Positions 1-8,902 of a DNA stretch of 64,000 nt are shown one piece after another. The position numbers and the translations under genes are program-made. Numbering within the stretch: the first letter of the stretch is position 1; each line of letters starts with the position of its first letter. This stretch comes from Mimachlamys varia (lineage: Eukaryota > Mollusca > Bivalvia > Pectinida > Pectinidae), in NCBI GenBank assembly GCA_947623455.1, contig OX392531.1, positions 58,260,139 to 58,324,138 on the forward strand, in the 5' to 3' direction. The notes beneath the pieces were generated by a model. The model was given only the letters and a program-made list of their open reading frames with translations. It was not told the DNA's origin and did no database searches.

Positions 1-982
1 ACATGTAAGATGGACATGTTGAGTGACATGTAAGATGGATATGTTGAGTGAAGTGTTGAACAAGTTGAGTGACATGTAAGATGGACATGTTGAGTGACAT
101 GTAGGATGGACATGTTGAGTGACATGTAAGATGGATATGTTGAGTGACATGTAAGATGGACATGTTGAGTGACATGTAAGATGGACATGTTGAGTGACAT
201 GTAAGATGGACATGTTGAGTGACATGTAAGATGGATATGTTGAGTGACATGTAAGATGGACAAGTTGAGTGACATGTAAGATGGATATGTTGAGTGACAT
301 GTACGATGGACAGGTCGAGTGACATGTAAGATGGACAGGTCGAGTGACATGTAAGATGGATATGTTGAGTGACATGTAGGATGGACATGTTGAGTGACAT
401 GTAGGATGGACATGTTGAGTGACATGTAGGATGGACATGTTGAGTGACATATAAGATGGACAAGTTGAGTGACATGTAAGATGGACAAGTTGAGTGACAT
501 GTAAGATGGACATGTTGAGTGACATTTAGGATGGACATGTTGAGTGACAAGTTGAGTGACATGTAGGATGGACATGTTGAGTGACATGTAAGATGGACAA
601 GTTGAGTGACATGTAAGATGGACAGGTCGAGTGACATGTAAGATGGACATGTTGAGTGACACGTAAGATGGACAAGTTGAGTGACATGTAAGATGGATAT
701 GTTGAGTGACAAGTTGAGTGACATGTAGGATGGACATGTTGAGTGACATGTAGGATGGACATGTTGAGTGACATGTAAGATGGACAAGTTGAGTGACATG
801 TAAGATGGACAAGTTGAGTGACATGTAAGATGGACATGTTGAGTGACATGTAAGATGGACAGGTCGAGTGACATGTAAGATGGACATGTTGAGTGACACG
901 TAAGATGGACAAGTTCAGTGACATGTAAGATGGATATGTTGAGTGACATGTAAGATGGACATGTTGAGTGACATGTAAGATG
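1..982. repeat. 25-bp minisatellite, about 39 copies
   Basis: Tandem array of a 25-bp unit (acatgtaagatggacatgtt plus gagtg), running in from the left edge of the window. Units vary mainly at one block: gacatgtt, gatatgtt, gacaagtt or gacaggtc. Irregular short units occur near 51 and 551. The array lies upstream of the penultimate WASHC3 coding exon, so it is probably intronic. The 132-codon open frame on the - strand here exists because three 25-bp units make 25 codons; it is not a gene. Confidence 0.95.
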
Positions 983-1454
983 AATATTCTTTAAGTGAAG
1001 GGTGAATGTACATTATTGCTCATAACAGTTTTATTCGTAAATCTATGTATCTATGTATAATAGTTTTATTATAATAGTTTTCTGGGAAGGAACTTAACAA
1101 AGTTTACTTTGATATTTGGCTGAAATAAAATGTTAAACAGAACGTCCTGTTTAATTAAATCAGAGTTAATATGAAGCAGAACTCATTGTTCTTGTTAAAT
1201 CAAATCAGAACCAGAGTTAAATGTGAAGCAGAATTCATTGTCCTTGTTAAATTAAACCAAAACCAGAGTTAAACTCATTGTTCTTGTTAAATTAAATCAG
1301 AAACAGAATTAAATGTTAAGCCGATCTCGTAATTCCTGTTTTATTGTACCAGACCTAGAACCAGAGTTAAAAGTGAAGCAGATCTCATTAACTTCCATAA
1401 ACAGTTATATGTAATGTTTGTAACAGTTTAGTAATATCTGTTTTACTTATATAG
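983..1454 (+). other. Intron sequence before WASHC3 exon, with degenerate ~60-bp repeats
   Basis: No coding sequence seen. Between about 1144 and 1390 a ~60-bp unit recurs about four times in diverged form. It can be followed by the pieces ccagagttaaa, gaagcagaa and cttgttaaat. The region ends in a T-rich stretch and the acceptor tatatag at 1454. Confidence 0.6.
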
Positions 1455-1519
1455 GGAGTGCCTGAAGCAGCAATCAGACCAAAAATGAAAATGGAGGGGC
1501 TGGACCCAGACTTTCTAAG
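1455..1519 (+). CDS. WASHC3: WASHC3 (CCDC53), penultimate coding exon
   Basis: WASHC3 is the coiled-coil subunit of the endosomal WASH complex, which activates Arp2/3 and builds actin on endosomes. This exon encodes the conserved segment GVPEAAIRPKMKMEGLDPDF, closely like the vertebrate segment with the pattern GVPxxAIRxKMxxEGLDPD. It starts after an AG acceptor (1453-1454) and ends at a GT donor (1520-1521, gtgatt), leaving two bases of a split codon (phase 2). The next exon supplies the third base (agc, Ser) and continues with TPDAPAP, matching the family's order of motifs. Upstream exons lie to the left of the window. If the intron were retained, the frame would hit TGA at once (1521-1523). 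Recognition is from remembered family sequence, not a search. Confidence 0.88.
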
Positions 1520-1580
1520 GTGATTTTATATACTGTTGTCATTTAACTCTTTCATACTATCATACAAAAGATGAAAATAT

Positions 1581-3033
1581 GTGCCTCTGGTGCTTGTTGT
1601 CTAGGTGCCTCTGGTGCCTCTGGTGCTTGTTGTCTAGGTGCCTCTGGTGCTTGTTGTCTAGGTGCTTCTGGTGCTTGTTGTCTATGTGCCTCTGGTGCTT
1701 GTGGTCTATGTGCCTCTGGTGCTTGTTGTCTAGGTGCCTCTGGTGCTTGTTGTCTAGGTGCTTCTGGTGCTTGTTGTCTAGGTGCCTCTGGTGCTTGTGG
1801 TCTATGTGCCTCTGGTGCTTGTTGTCTAGGTGCCTCTGGTCCTTGTGGTCTAGGTGCCTCTGGTGCTTGTTATCTAGGTGCCTCTGGTGCTTGTTGTCTA
1901 TGTGCCTCTGGTCCTTGTGGTCAAGGTGCCTCTGGTGCTTGTTGTCTATGTGCCTCTGGTCCTTGTTGTCTAGGTACCTCTGGTGCTTGTTGTCTAGGTG
2001 CCTCTGGTGCTTGTTGTCTAGGTGCCTCCGGTCCTTGTTGTCTATGTGCCTCTAGTGCTTGTTGTCTAGGTGCCTCCGGTCCTTGTTGTCTATGTGCCTC
2101 TGGTGCTTGTTGTCTATGTGCCTCTGGTGCTTGTTGTCTAGGTGCCTCCGGTCCTTGTTGTCTATGTGCCTCTGGTGCTTGTTGTCTAGGTGCCTCCGGT
2201 CCTTGTTGTCTATGTGCCTCTGGTGCTTGTTGTCTATGTGCCTCTGGTCCTTGTGGTCTATGTGCCTCTGGTGCTTGTTGTCTAGGTACCTCTGGTGCTT
2301 GTCGCTAGGTGCCTCTGGTGCTTGTTGTCTATGTGCCTCTGGTGCTTGTTGTCTAGGTGCCTCCGGTCCTTGTTGTCTATGTGCCTCTGGTGCTTGTTGT
2401 CTATGTGCCTCTGGTGCTTGTTGTCTAGGTGCCTCCGGTCCTTGTTGTCTATGTGCCTCTGGTGCTTGTTGTCTAGGTGCCTCTGGTGCTTGTTGTCTAG
2501 GTGCCTCTGGTGCTTGTTGTCTAGGTGCCTCTGGTGCTTGTTGTCTATGTGCCTCCGGTCCTTGTTGTCTATGTGCCTCTGGTGCTTGTTGTCTAGGTGC
2601 CTCCGGTCCTTGTTGTCTATGTGCCTCTGGTGCTTGTTGTCTAGGTGCCTCTGGTGCTTGTTGTCTAGGTGCCTCTGGTGCTTGTTGTCTATGTGCCTCC
2701 GGTCCTTGTTGTCTATGTGCCTCTGGTGCTTGTTGTCTAGGTGCCTCCGGTCCTTGTTGTCTATGTGCCTCCGGTCCTTGTTGTCTAGGAGCCTCTGGTG
2801 CTTGTTGTCTAGGTGCCTCTGGTGCTTGTTGTCTAGGTGCCTCCGGTCCTTGTTGTCTATGTGCCTCTGGTGCTTGTTGTCTATGTGCCTCCGGTCCTTG
2901 TTGTCTATGTGCCTCTGGTCCTTGTTGTCTAGGTGCCTCCGGTCCTTGTTGTCTATGTGCCTCTGGTGCTTGTTGTCTATGTGCCTCCGGTCCTTGTTGT
3001 CTATGTGCCTCTGGTGCTTGTTGTCTAGGTGCC
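1581..3033. repeat. 24-bp intronic minisatellite, about 60 copies
   Basis: The unit is tgcctctggtgcttgttgtc plus tagg (24 bp). The main alternations are ctagg/ctatg, cctctgg/cctccgg and gtgctt/gtcctt. Because 24 is a multiple of three and few units carry stops, several frames stay open on both strands. They give 8-residue repeats such as GASGACCL (+) and APEAPRQQ (-). These sit inside an intron with clear boundaries, so I do not treat them as genes. Confidence 0.95.
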
Positions 3034-3205
3034 ATCTTTCTCAAATTCCATATGTAGGTCCGCCTTGGTGCCTAGTTGTGCCTTTTGATTTTGGAACTTA
3101 TTGAAAAAAAAATGGCTGAAAGGTGGCCATCTTGGATTTTGCCATTGAAAGTTTGTTATCGCTATTTTTAAGAAATACATAATGGATATGAAATTTGGAA
3201 ATGAT

Positions 3206-3335
3206 CACAAAAACAAAACTCCTGACAAGAGATTTTCTTTCAACTATTATTTATTTCCAATAGAAATTCACACAAAAACAAAACTCCTGACAAGAGATTT
3301 TCTTTCAACTATTATTTATTTCCAATAGAAATTCA
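3206..3335. repeat. Perfect 65-bp tandem duplication
   Basis: The segment 3206-3270 (cacaaaaacaaaactcctga...) is repeated at 3271-3335 with no difference that I can see. This indicates a recent duplication inside the WASHC3 intron. Confidence 0.9.
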
Positions 3336-3613
3336 TAGAACTAAGATTAAATACATAAATGAAAGTTAAAATAAAAAGGGAAAAGATCTATTTTTCTAAG
3401 ATTGAAGATTGAAATCATCAAAGATGGGTGCCAAAATTCCTCTGGGATCTCTTGTGTAATACATTGTGTCTACAAACAATCAGGCTTGTTAGGTATTGTA
3501 CAGATTTATAAATGTTTTAACCCTTCAGGCTTTGATCTTTATGATGGAGAATAAATTGTTGTTGACAGTGTAATACGTGTTAACTGTAAAAACTTTCTGT
3601 TGTTGTTGTACAG

Positions 3614-3716
3614 CACACCTGATGCCCCAGCACCTGCCATGTCTGCCCCTAAGAAAGATGACAGCGACGACGACGACTTCAGTGATGAAAGTGACAGTGA
3701 TAGTTTCAGTGACTAA
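3614..3716 (+). CDS. WASHC3: WASHC3 (CCDC53), terminal coding exon
   Basis: This exon encodes the C-terminus of WASHC3: a proline-rich start (TPDAPAPAMSAP), two lysines, then an acidic Asp/Ser tail ending in DSDSFSD and a TAA stop (3714-3716). The vertebrate protein likewise runs from a PDAPVP segment into an acidic serine-rich tail ending SFSD, so both the order and the terminus match. The acceptor is cag at 3611-3613 and the first base completes the split serine codon. The acidic tail is built from a short gac-rich run. It acts on endosomal membranes as part of the WASH complex. Confidence 0.88.
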
Positions 3717-3845
3717 TTATTAGCATTGTGATAATTCATTCCAAGACTGCTCTTAAATTCGAAAAATGTGTATTAATTATTTATCCTGTGTGATATCTGT
3801 CTTAGAATGGTTCACCCAGCATTAAAATTATCATTGAACATTGTT
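3717..3845 (+). promoter_or_regulatory. WASHC3: WASHC3 3' UTR with ATTAAA polyadenylation signal
   Basis: After the stop codon there is a short AT-rich 3' UTR. ATTAAA lies at 3821-3826, followed about 15 bases later by a GT-rich stretch (ttgttgtgat), the usual arrangement for cleavage. The exact cleavage site is inferred. Confidence 0.6.
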
Positions 3846-4030
3846 GTGATACAGACCAAACAATTGTGTGTGCAATATTAACAGTTTGTCATTTTTCATC
3901 TTCAAAATAATTTTATGTATATGTATTATATAGTATATAAGATCATTAAATGTACTTGAAACACAGCAGCGTTTGATATAGATGTTAATAGGACATAAAC
4001 ACAAGCAAATCAAATAAGGTAACCTATTAG

Positions 4031-4126
4031 TGGCAATCTGTCAACTTGTAAATGGAGGAAGAGTTTTGCCTGAATCTGTCAACAGAAAGTCTCGCCCTCC
4101 AAAGAAGCACCGTGATGACCTGTCAG
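4031..4126 (+). other. Possible exon-like fragment, unrecognised
   Basis: An open stretch between the WASHC3 end and the next minisatellite reads, in the frame of 4030, as PESVNRKSRPPKKHRDDLSG: basic, low in repeats and coding-like. At 4126 it meets a good donor (cag followed by gtgagg), and an AG (ctattag) precedes 4031, but the pyrimidine tract is poor. I do not recognise the protein. It may equally be non-coding flank from which the 25-bp repeat (sharing cctgtcag) arose. Confidence 0.18.
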
Positions 4127-4186
4127 GTGAGGCAGATCCATATAATGGAGCTAAAGCAATGCTTTATCCCAACAGCAGAGAAGACA

Positions 4187-4900
4187 GTGGAGACATTGTG
4201 TTCACCTGTCAGTGGATACATTGTGTTCACCTGTCAGTGGAGACATTGTGTTCACCTGTCAGTGGAGACATTGTGTTCACCTGTCAGTGGAGACATTGTG
4301 TTCACCTGTCAGTGGAGACATTGTGTTCACCTGTCAGTGGAGACATTGTGTTCACCTGTCAGTGGAGACATTGTGTTCACCTGTCAGTGGAGACATTGTG
4401 TTCACCTGTCAGTGGAGACATTGTGTTCACCTGTCAGTGGAGACATTGTGTTCACCTGTCAGTGGAGACATTGTGTTCACCTGTCAGTGGATACATTGTG
4501 TTCACCTGTCAGTGGAGACATTGTGTTCACCTGTCAGTGGAGACATTGTGTTCACCTGTCAGTGGAGACATTGTGTTCACCTGTCAGTGGAGACATTGTG
4601 TTCACCTGTCAGTGGAGACATTGTGTTCACCTGTCAGTGGAGACATTGTGTTCACCTGTCATTAGAGACATTGTGTTCACCTGTCAGTGGATACATTTTG
4701 TTCACCTGCTAGTGCAGACATTGTGTTCACCTGTCAGTGGAGACATTGTGTTCACCTGTCAGTAGAGACATTGTGTCCACCTGTCAGTGGAGACATTGTG
4801 TTCACCTGTCAGTAGAGACTTTGTGTTAACCTGTCAGTGGAGATATTGTGTTCACCTGTCAATGGAGACATTGTGTTCACCTGTCAATGTAGACATTGTG
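4187..4900. repeat. 25-bp minisatellite downstream of WASHC3, about 28 copies
   Basis: The unit is gtggagacattgtgttcacc plus tgtca (25 bp), very uniform from 4190 to 4660 and then decaying toward 4900. All three forward frames are open and each gives the same 25-residue repeat in a different register. That is a property of the repeat, not evidence of a protein. Confidence 0.95.
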
Positions 4901-4927
4901 TTGTGTTTAATGCAGTTATTAGTCACC

Positions 4928-5085
4928 TACTCATCAATGATGAGACCAAAATGATGACAATAAAACTTGGCCATAGTCTTCTCCAACCTGCATCTCTCCA
5001 ATCACTGTGCCACAAGTTTGATCGTCAGCAGTTGACGTTTATCACAAAAATCTCGGTATTTAGAGCAAGTCCTAGACTCCATGCA
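4928..5085 (-). pseudogene. Fragment of the YIDD-type reverse-transcriptase element, C-terminal part
   Basis: On the - strand this matches the segment that follows the RT core in this family (compare RACSDYRDFRDR and TNKL...QGFERCRL in the copy at 34347-34604). It covers only about 50 codons, shows altered residues and is joined to unrelated sequence at both ends. The 25-bp minisatellite abuts it about 30 bp to the left. Confidence 0.7.
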
Positions 5086-5870
5086 GCATGAACATTTGAA
5101 ATTATAAAAATTAATACATCTAACCAAAAATATGAAATTTGTTCGGATAAAAGGAAAAGGAAACCAAACACGATGATTTCATTTACGGTCCAAGGGAGGT
5201 AATACCGGCTACCTTGTCGAGTTTTCAATTGGGGTGTCATAAGCCTGTTTAAAACACGATTGTAAGGAGTCTAAACATTTTGTTTTTCTTTATTTTATAA
5301 CAAGACATATTCAGAACTAAATTTGTTCGACGCAATACTACATTAAAGTTAAATAAGGTTCTTTGGCTTACCAAATGATAGAAAGTTTTCTAAAGGTTGC
5401 GTTTTGTTTCGAGCACGTACTTTATACAAGTAAGATCATTTGGTATAAGTTATTGCGATATCTTAGAACTCTGTTGAATATTGTACTAGCGTTTTTATCA
5501 AATTCAAGAAAAGGGCACTATCTCAGAAGAATCATCTCATTAAAACTCTTAAACATCATCTCAAAAACATCAGTAAACACAAACTTAGAAACACCAATAG
5601 GCACCACCAAAGAAACCCATCTCCTTGGCGAAAATTGTAAGAAGTAGTCTTGGATGACGGCCATCCTTTAGGTAGGCCGCCATATTGGATGTTGCACGGG
5701 AGAAAATGTAATGCAGGTCTAAAAAAGACACCAGTTTCAAAATTGTTCCATCATTTAAGGAAATTACGTTGAAAAATGAGCAGCATGTACATGTTGTTCT
5801 AAATAACAAAACACTTAAAAGATACAAATCTGCAGGTATACAACACGCATACCATATTTATCGACACTGT
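5086..5870. other. Unassigned intergenic sequence
   Basis: AT-rich sequence with only short open frames and no domain that I recognise. A piece near 5680 (ggccgccatattgga) resembles interspersed repeats seen elsewhere in the window. Confidence 0.5.
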
Positions 5871-6260
5871 TTAACAATTTGACCTATGAACTTTGGTGAC
5901 ATATGCAATGACCTTATATATAACTTAACACTGTTGTAAGATGTTCATTTAACATGTATCCGATAATGATCGGCATTGATTAAGAATTTGACCTATGACC
6001 TTTGGTTACCTATATTATGACGTTTGGTATAACTTACCACTGTTGTAAGATGTGCATATAATATGTGTACGATAATGATCGACATTGATTAACAATTTGA
6101 CCTATGACCTTTTGGAACCCATATAATGACCTTTGGTATGAATTTACACTATTATTAGATGTGTATATAACATGTTTACAATAATGATCGGCATTGATGA
6201 TTAATGTGATTTTTGACCTTTTATGACCCATAAAATTACCTTTGGTGTAACCTGTACTAC
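5871..6260. repeat. Degenerate ~110-bp tandem repeat, about 3.5 copies
   Basis: The anchor gacctatga(c/a)cttt recurs at 5881, 5990 and 6099. The whole unit, including tgttgtaagatgt and cgataatgatcg, can be followed in each copy. Copies have diverged, so the array is old. Confidence 0.75.
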
Positions 6261-6300
6261 AACATTGGATTGAATATACAATTATGTGGCTTGTGCAGTT

Positions 6301-6600
6301 GTGATATTGAACCGGGGAAATTTTTAGCATCTTACTTGTATATGGAAACTGGTCAATATCGCGTGGGATCAATATTGAAAATGGAACCGGGTTATTTTTA
6401 AACATCTTACATGGATATGAGACAATATGTTGTTGGGGTTCATTTTGAACGTGGAAAATGGAACTGGGTTAATTTTAAACATCTAATATGGAAATCAGTC
6501 AATATGGTGTGGGGGTCCATTTTCAACGTTGAAAATGGAACCGGGTTAATTTTAATCATTTTATATGGAAATTGGTCAATATGTTGTGGAGTTCATTTTA
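6301..6600. repeat. Degenerate 77-bp tandem repeat, about four copies
   Basis: atggaac(c/t)ggg occurs at 6381, 6458 and 6535, exactly 77 bp apart, each followed by ttaattttaaacat-like and ggtcaatatg-like pieces. The array ends directly at the foldback element beginning at 6601. Confidence 0.8.
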
Positions 6601-7334
6601 GCTCACCTGGCCCGTTGTGATGGTGCGGCGTGCGTGCGTCCTGCGTCCGTCAACTTTTTCCTTTATACAACTTCTTCTAAAATACTGAAAGGCCTAGTGA
6701 CATGAAATTTGGCTGGAAGCGTTCTTGGAAGGAGCTGAACAAAGTTTGTGAAAAAAATCGCTTTGACCTTATTTCAAGGTCACAGGGGTAAAAAATGTCG
6801 AAACCTTCAACAACTTCTTCTAAAATACCCTTAGGCATAGACACCTCATATTTGACTGTTAGCTTCGAATTCCACGGATGAAGCCCAACACAGTTTTCGA
6901 AATGAAATGACATTGACCAATATTCAAGGTCACAGGGGTCAAATCTGTTAAAACATTTAAACGACTTCTTCTGATTAACCAAAAGTCCCAGAGACATTAT
7001 ATTTGGCTGGTAGCTTCCTTGGATGAAGCATGACATACTTTGCAAAAAGAAATGACCGTGACCTATATTCAAGGTTACAGGGGTCAAATCTGTTAAAAGC
7101 ATTGAGTGACTTCTTCTGATAAACCCAAATGCCTAGAGACTTGATATTTGGCTGGTAGCGTCTTGGGATGTAACAAAACAGAATTTAAAAATGAAAATGA
7201 TGTTATCTCACAAGGTCATAGGGGTAAAATATGTTTAAATCTTAACATGTTCTTCTAAATGTCTTACAGTAAAATATTTTAGGGGACTTTAGGGTTACAC
7301 TATAGTATAAGTCAGAGATTGATACCAGGTGAGC
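6601..7334. mobile_element. Foldback-type non-autonomous element with internal ~146-bp repeats
   Basis: Bounded by perfect 10-bp inverted termini: gctcacctgg at 6601-6610 and ccaggtgagc at 7325-7334. Inside are four to five copies of a ~146-bp unit that begins acttcttct, passes through atttggctggtagc and ends caaggtcacaggggt. Elements with these ends and a tandem-repeat centre are familiar from bivalve genomes. No coding capacity is seen; the - strand open frame of 141 codons simply crosses the repeats. I found no clear target-site duplication. Confidence 0.8.
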
Positions 7335-7883
7335 GATGCAGGCGATACACGCATTAGTTCCTTTATTTGACAATAAATATAGTAACCAAATACAAACTAC
7401 ATAACCTCTTACAGTAGTTTCACCTTTCCAGGACTTAAGCCTAAAACCTAAATATAAACTACTAATAAAAGAGAAGAACGGGGCCTCAACTTTCTGTGAA
7501 TTAAAGACAGTGAGTACTAGTACTCAAACCAGATATGTTAACATGACCTTTGATAAAGTATGAATATAAGAACTGTTGTTATAATCTTTGATCAAGGTAC
7601 GAATATCATTATGATAAGGCTTCGTAAACGTCATGATGAAAATCGTACAAAGGTAATGTCAATAGATATAATGTGTTTAATGGTACAACAATTTTAATGT
7701 CCAGACAAATATAGGTCAGTGTCAGGTTTGAAGCCCTAGAGTAAAAAAACGTCCAAATATTCCTCACGCAGGAGGTATCCATGTTCACACATTGTCAGAC
7801 TTCTATATTTTTTCCCATTTGCATATTCATATTCATACAGCTATACATACATTTATTAACCTACGTCGACGTGGTGTAAAGAT
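7335..7883. other. Unassigned sequence
   Basis: No gene, RNA or repeat structure recognised. It ends where the reverse-transcriptase element's terminal repeat begins (about 7884). Confidence 0.5.
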
Positions 7884-8690
7884 AAATAAGAGAATACCGA
7901 AGCGTTAACAAAATCATAATTCAAACTCAAAATCGATTAAATCAGGGGCAAAATATGAAAAAGGGAAAGATTTACATGGAGCCTCTTGTAAAAGTACAAG
8001 AAAATAAGACCAGGTGTTCCGGAAGAGTAAGCGTCTTCTGCATCATCGACGACACCCGTCATGTAAATCTTTGTCACATCCATGTAAACATCAAGTTTTC
8101 AAAGTGAGAACCAAGTATCATTGTCAATCACAACAGGTAAACACACTAATGAGCATACTCAAAAACCTCCATCTTCATATCACGTAAAGATACAGAATAT
8201 TTCTCAATGAGACAAAGAAGGCGACCATAAAACTTGCCCATAGTTCTAATCAGCCTGCATCTCTCGAATCATTGTGTTGTTAGTTTGTTTGTCAGCAATC
8301 GACATCGATCACGAAAATCCCGATATTTAGAGCAAGCCCTGGGATAGGTTCAAGAAATGGAAAGTTCACGATTGGAAAATTGAAATCATCACGTTTATCG
8401 TATAGCTTAGTAGTAGGCTGTCCATATTGGTCGTAGTTTAAGTAGAGATCGTGGTAAGCAGCTGATGTAGAAGAGTCTGTTGTGTCCTTTATTTCAAGTT
8501 CAGAAGGGTAAATACGATCGACGTGGTCAGCAAACTTCTTGTTGTTTACAGATAACACATCGTCGATATATCTTAAAGTGAAATTAAAAGATTTGGCAAG
8601 GTTTTTGTAACCAGTCCTGATTAGCTCATTCAGCCTCGTATGAAAACAAAAACAAGTCAGCAGAGAGTGGGGCACAGTTTGTTCCCATAC
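7884..8690 (-). pseudogene. Broken reverse-transcriptase element copy
   Basis: On the - strand it encodes part of an RT palm with the catalytic motif RYIDDVLSVNNKKF, then DRIYPSELEIKDTTDSS, DLYLNYDQ and KRDDFNFPIVNFPF. A deletion then joins this to sequence just upstream of the next conserved block. Its 3' terminal ~175 bp (starting agagaatacc at 7889) is the terminal repeat shared by most copies in the window. The 5' half, including the PMGTNCAP motif, is missing and the frame is interrupted, so it is not active. Confidence 0.85.
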
Positions 8691-8787
8691 ACTATATTTT
8701 TCCGTTATTGATAATTAAATTCAAATAAAATATGACATGCACTCAACATAATGAAATCTTAATATGATACCTCTTACACTTCTTTTC

Positions 8788-8803
8788 TTAGGGTTAGGGT
8801 TAG
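8788..8803 (+). repeat. Interstitial telomere-like motif (TTAGGG type)
   Basis: ttagggttagggttag, two and two-thirds units of the metazoan telomere repeat, about 100 bp before the start of the 44-bp satellite. It is short enough to occur by chance, but a second one sits exactly at another satellite edge (55665). Confidence 0.8.
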
Positions 8804-8902
8804 ATTTTAATAAAGACAGAACTATATATCATATTAGTTTTGCCTTTTATCAAATGCCATGATAACAAACATTCAAAATCTCCTATGTCAATATATTGCC
8901 TA

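Larger units (their letters stand above)
1520..3613 (+). other. WASHC3: Last intron of WASHC3, about 2.1 kb
   Basis: A GT...AG intron joining the two recognised exons. About 70% of it is the 24-bp minisatellite at 1581-3033. The remainder holds an interspersed-repeat fragment (about 3100-3230, with gtttgttatcgctattt, which I recognise as common in bivalve genomes) and a perfect 65-bp tandem duplication (3206-3335). The 3' end is a run of tgttgttgta followed by cag at 3611-3613. Confidence 0.85.

Noticed and set aside
1571..3104. Long open frames on both strands (up to 332 codons) with 8-residue repeats
   Set aside because: They are read-through of a 24-bp tandem repeat inside a GT-AG intron of WASHC3. 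Several frames are open at once, as expected for a stop-poor unit whose length is a multiple of three.
4030..4765. Overlapping + strand frames of 166-237 codons
   Set aside because: The same 25-residue repeat appears in every frame because three 25-bp units equal 25 codons. No start, domain or splice support beyond the short fragment at 4031-4126.
6677..7102. 141-codon minus-strand frame
   Set aside because: It crosses the internal ~146-bp repeats of the foldback element and repeats the same peptide (RFDPCDLEYWS-like), so it is a repeat artefact.
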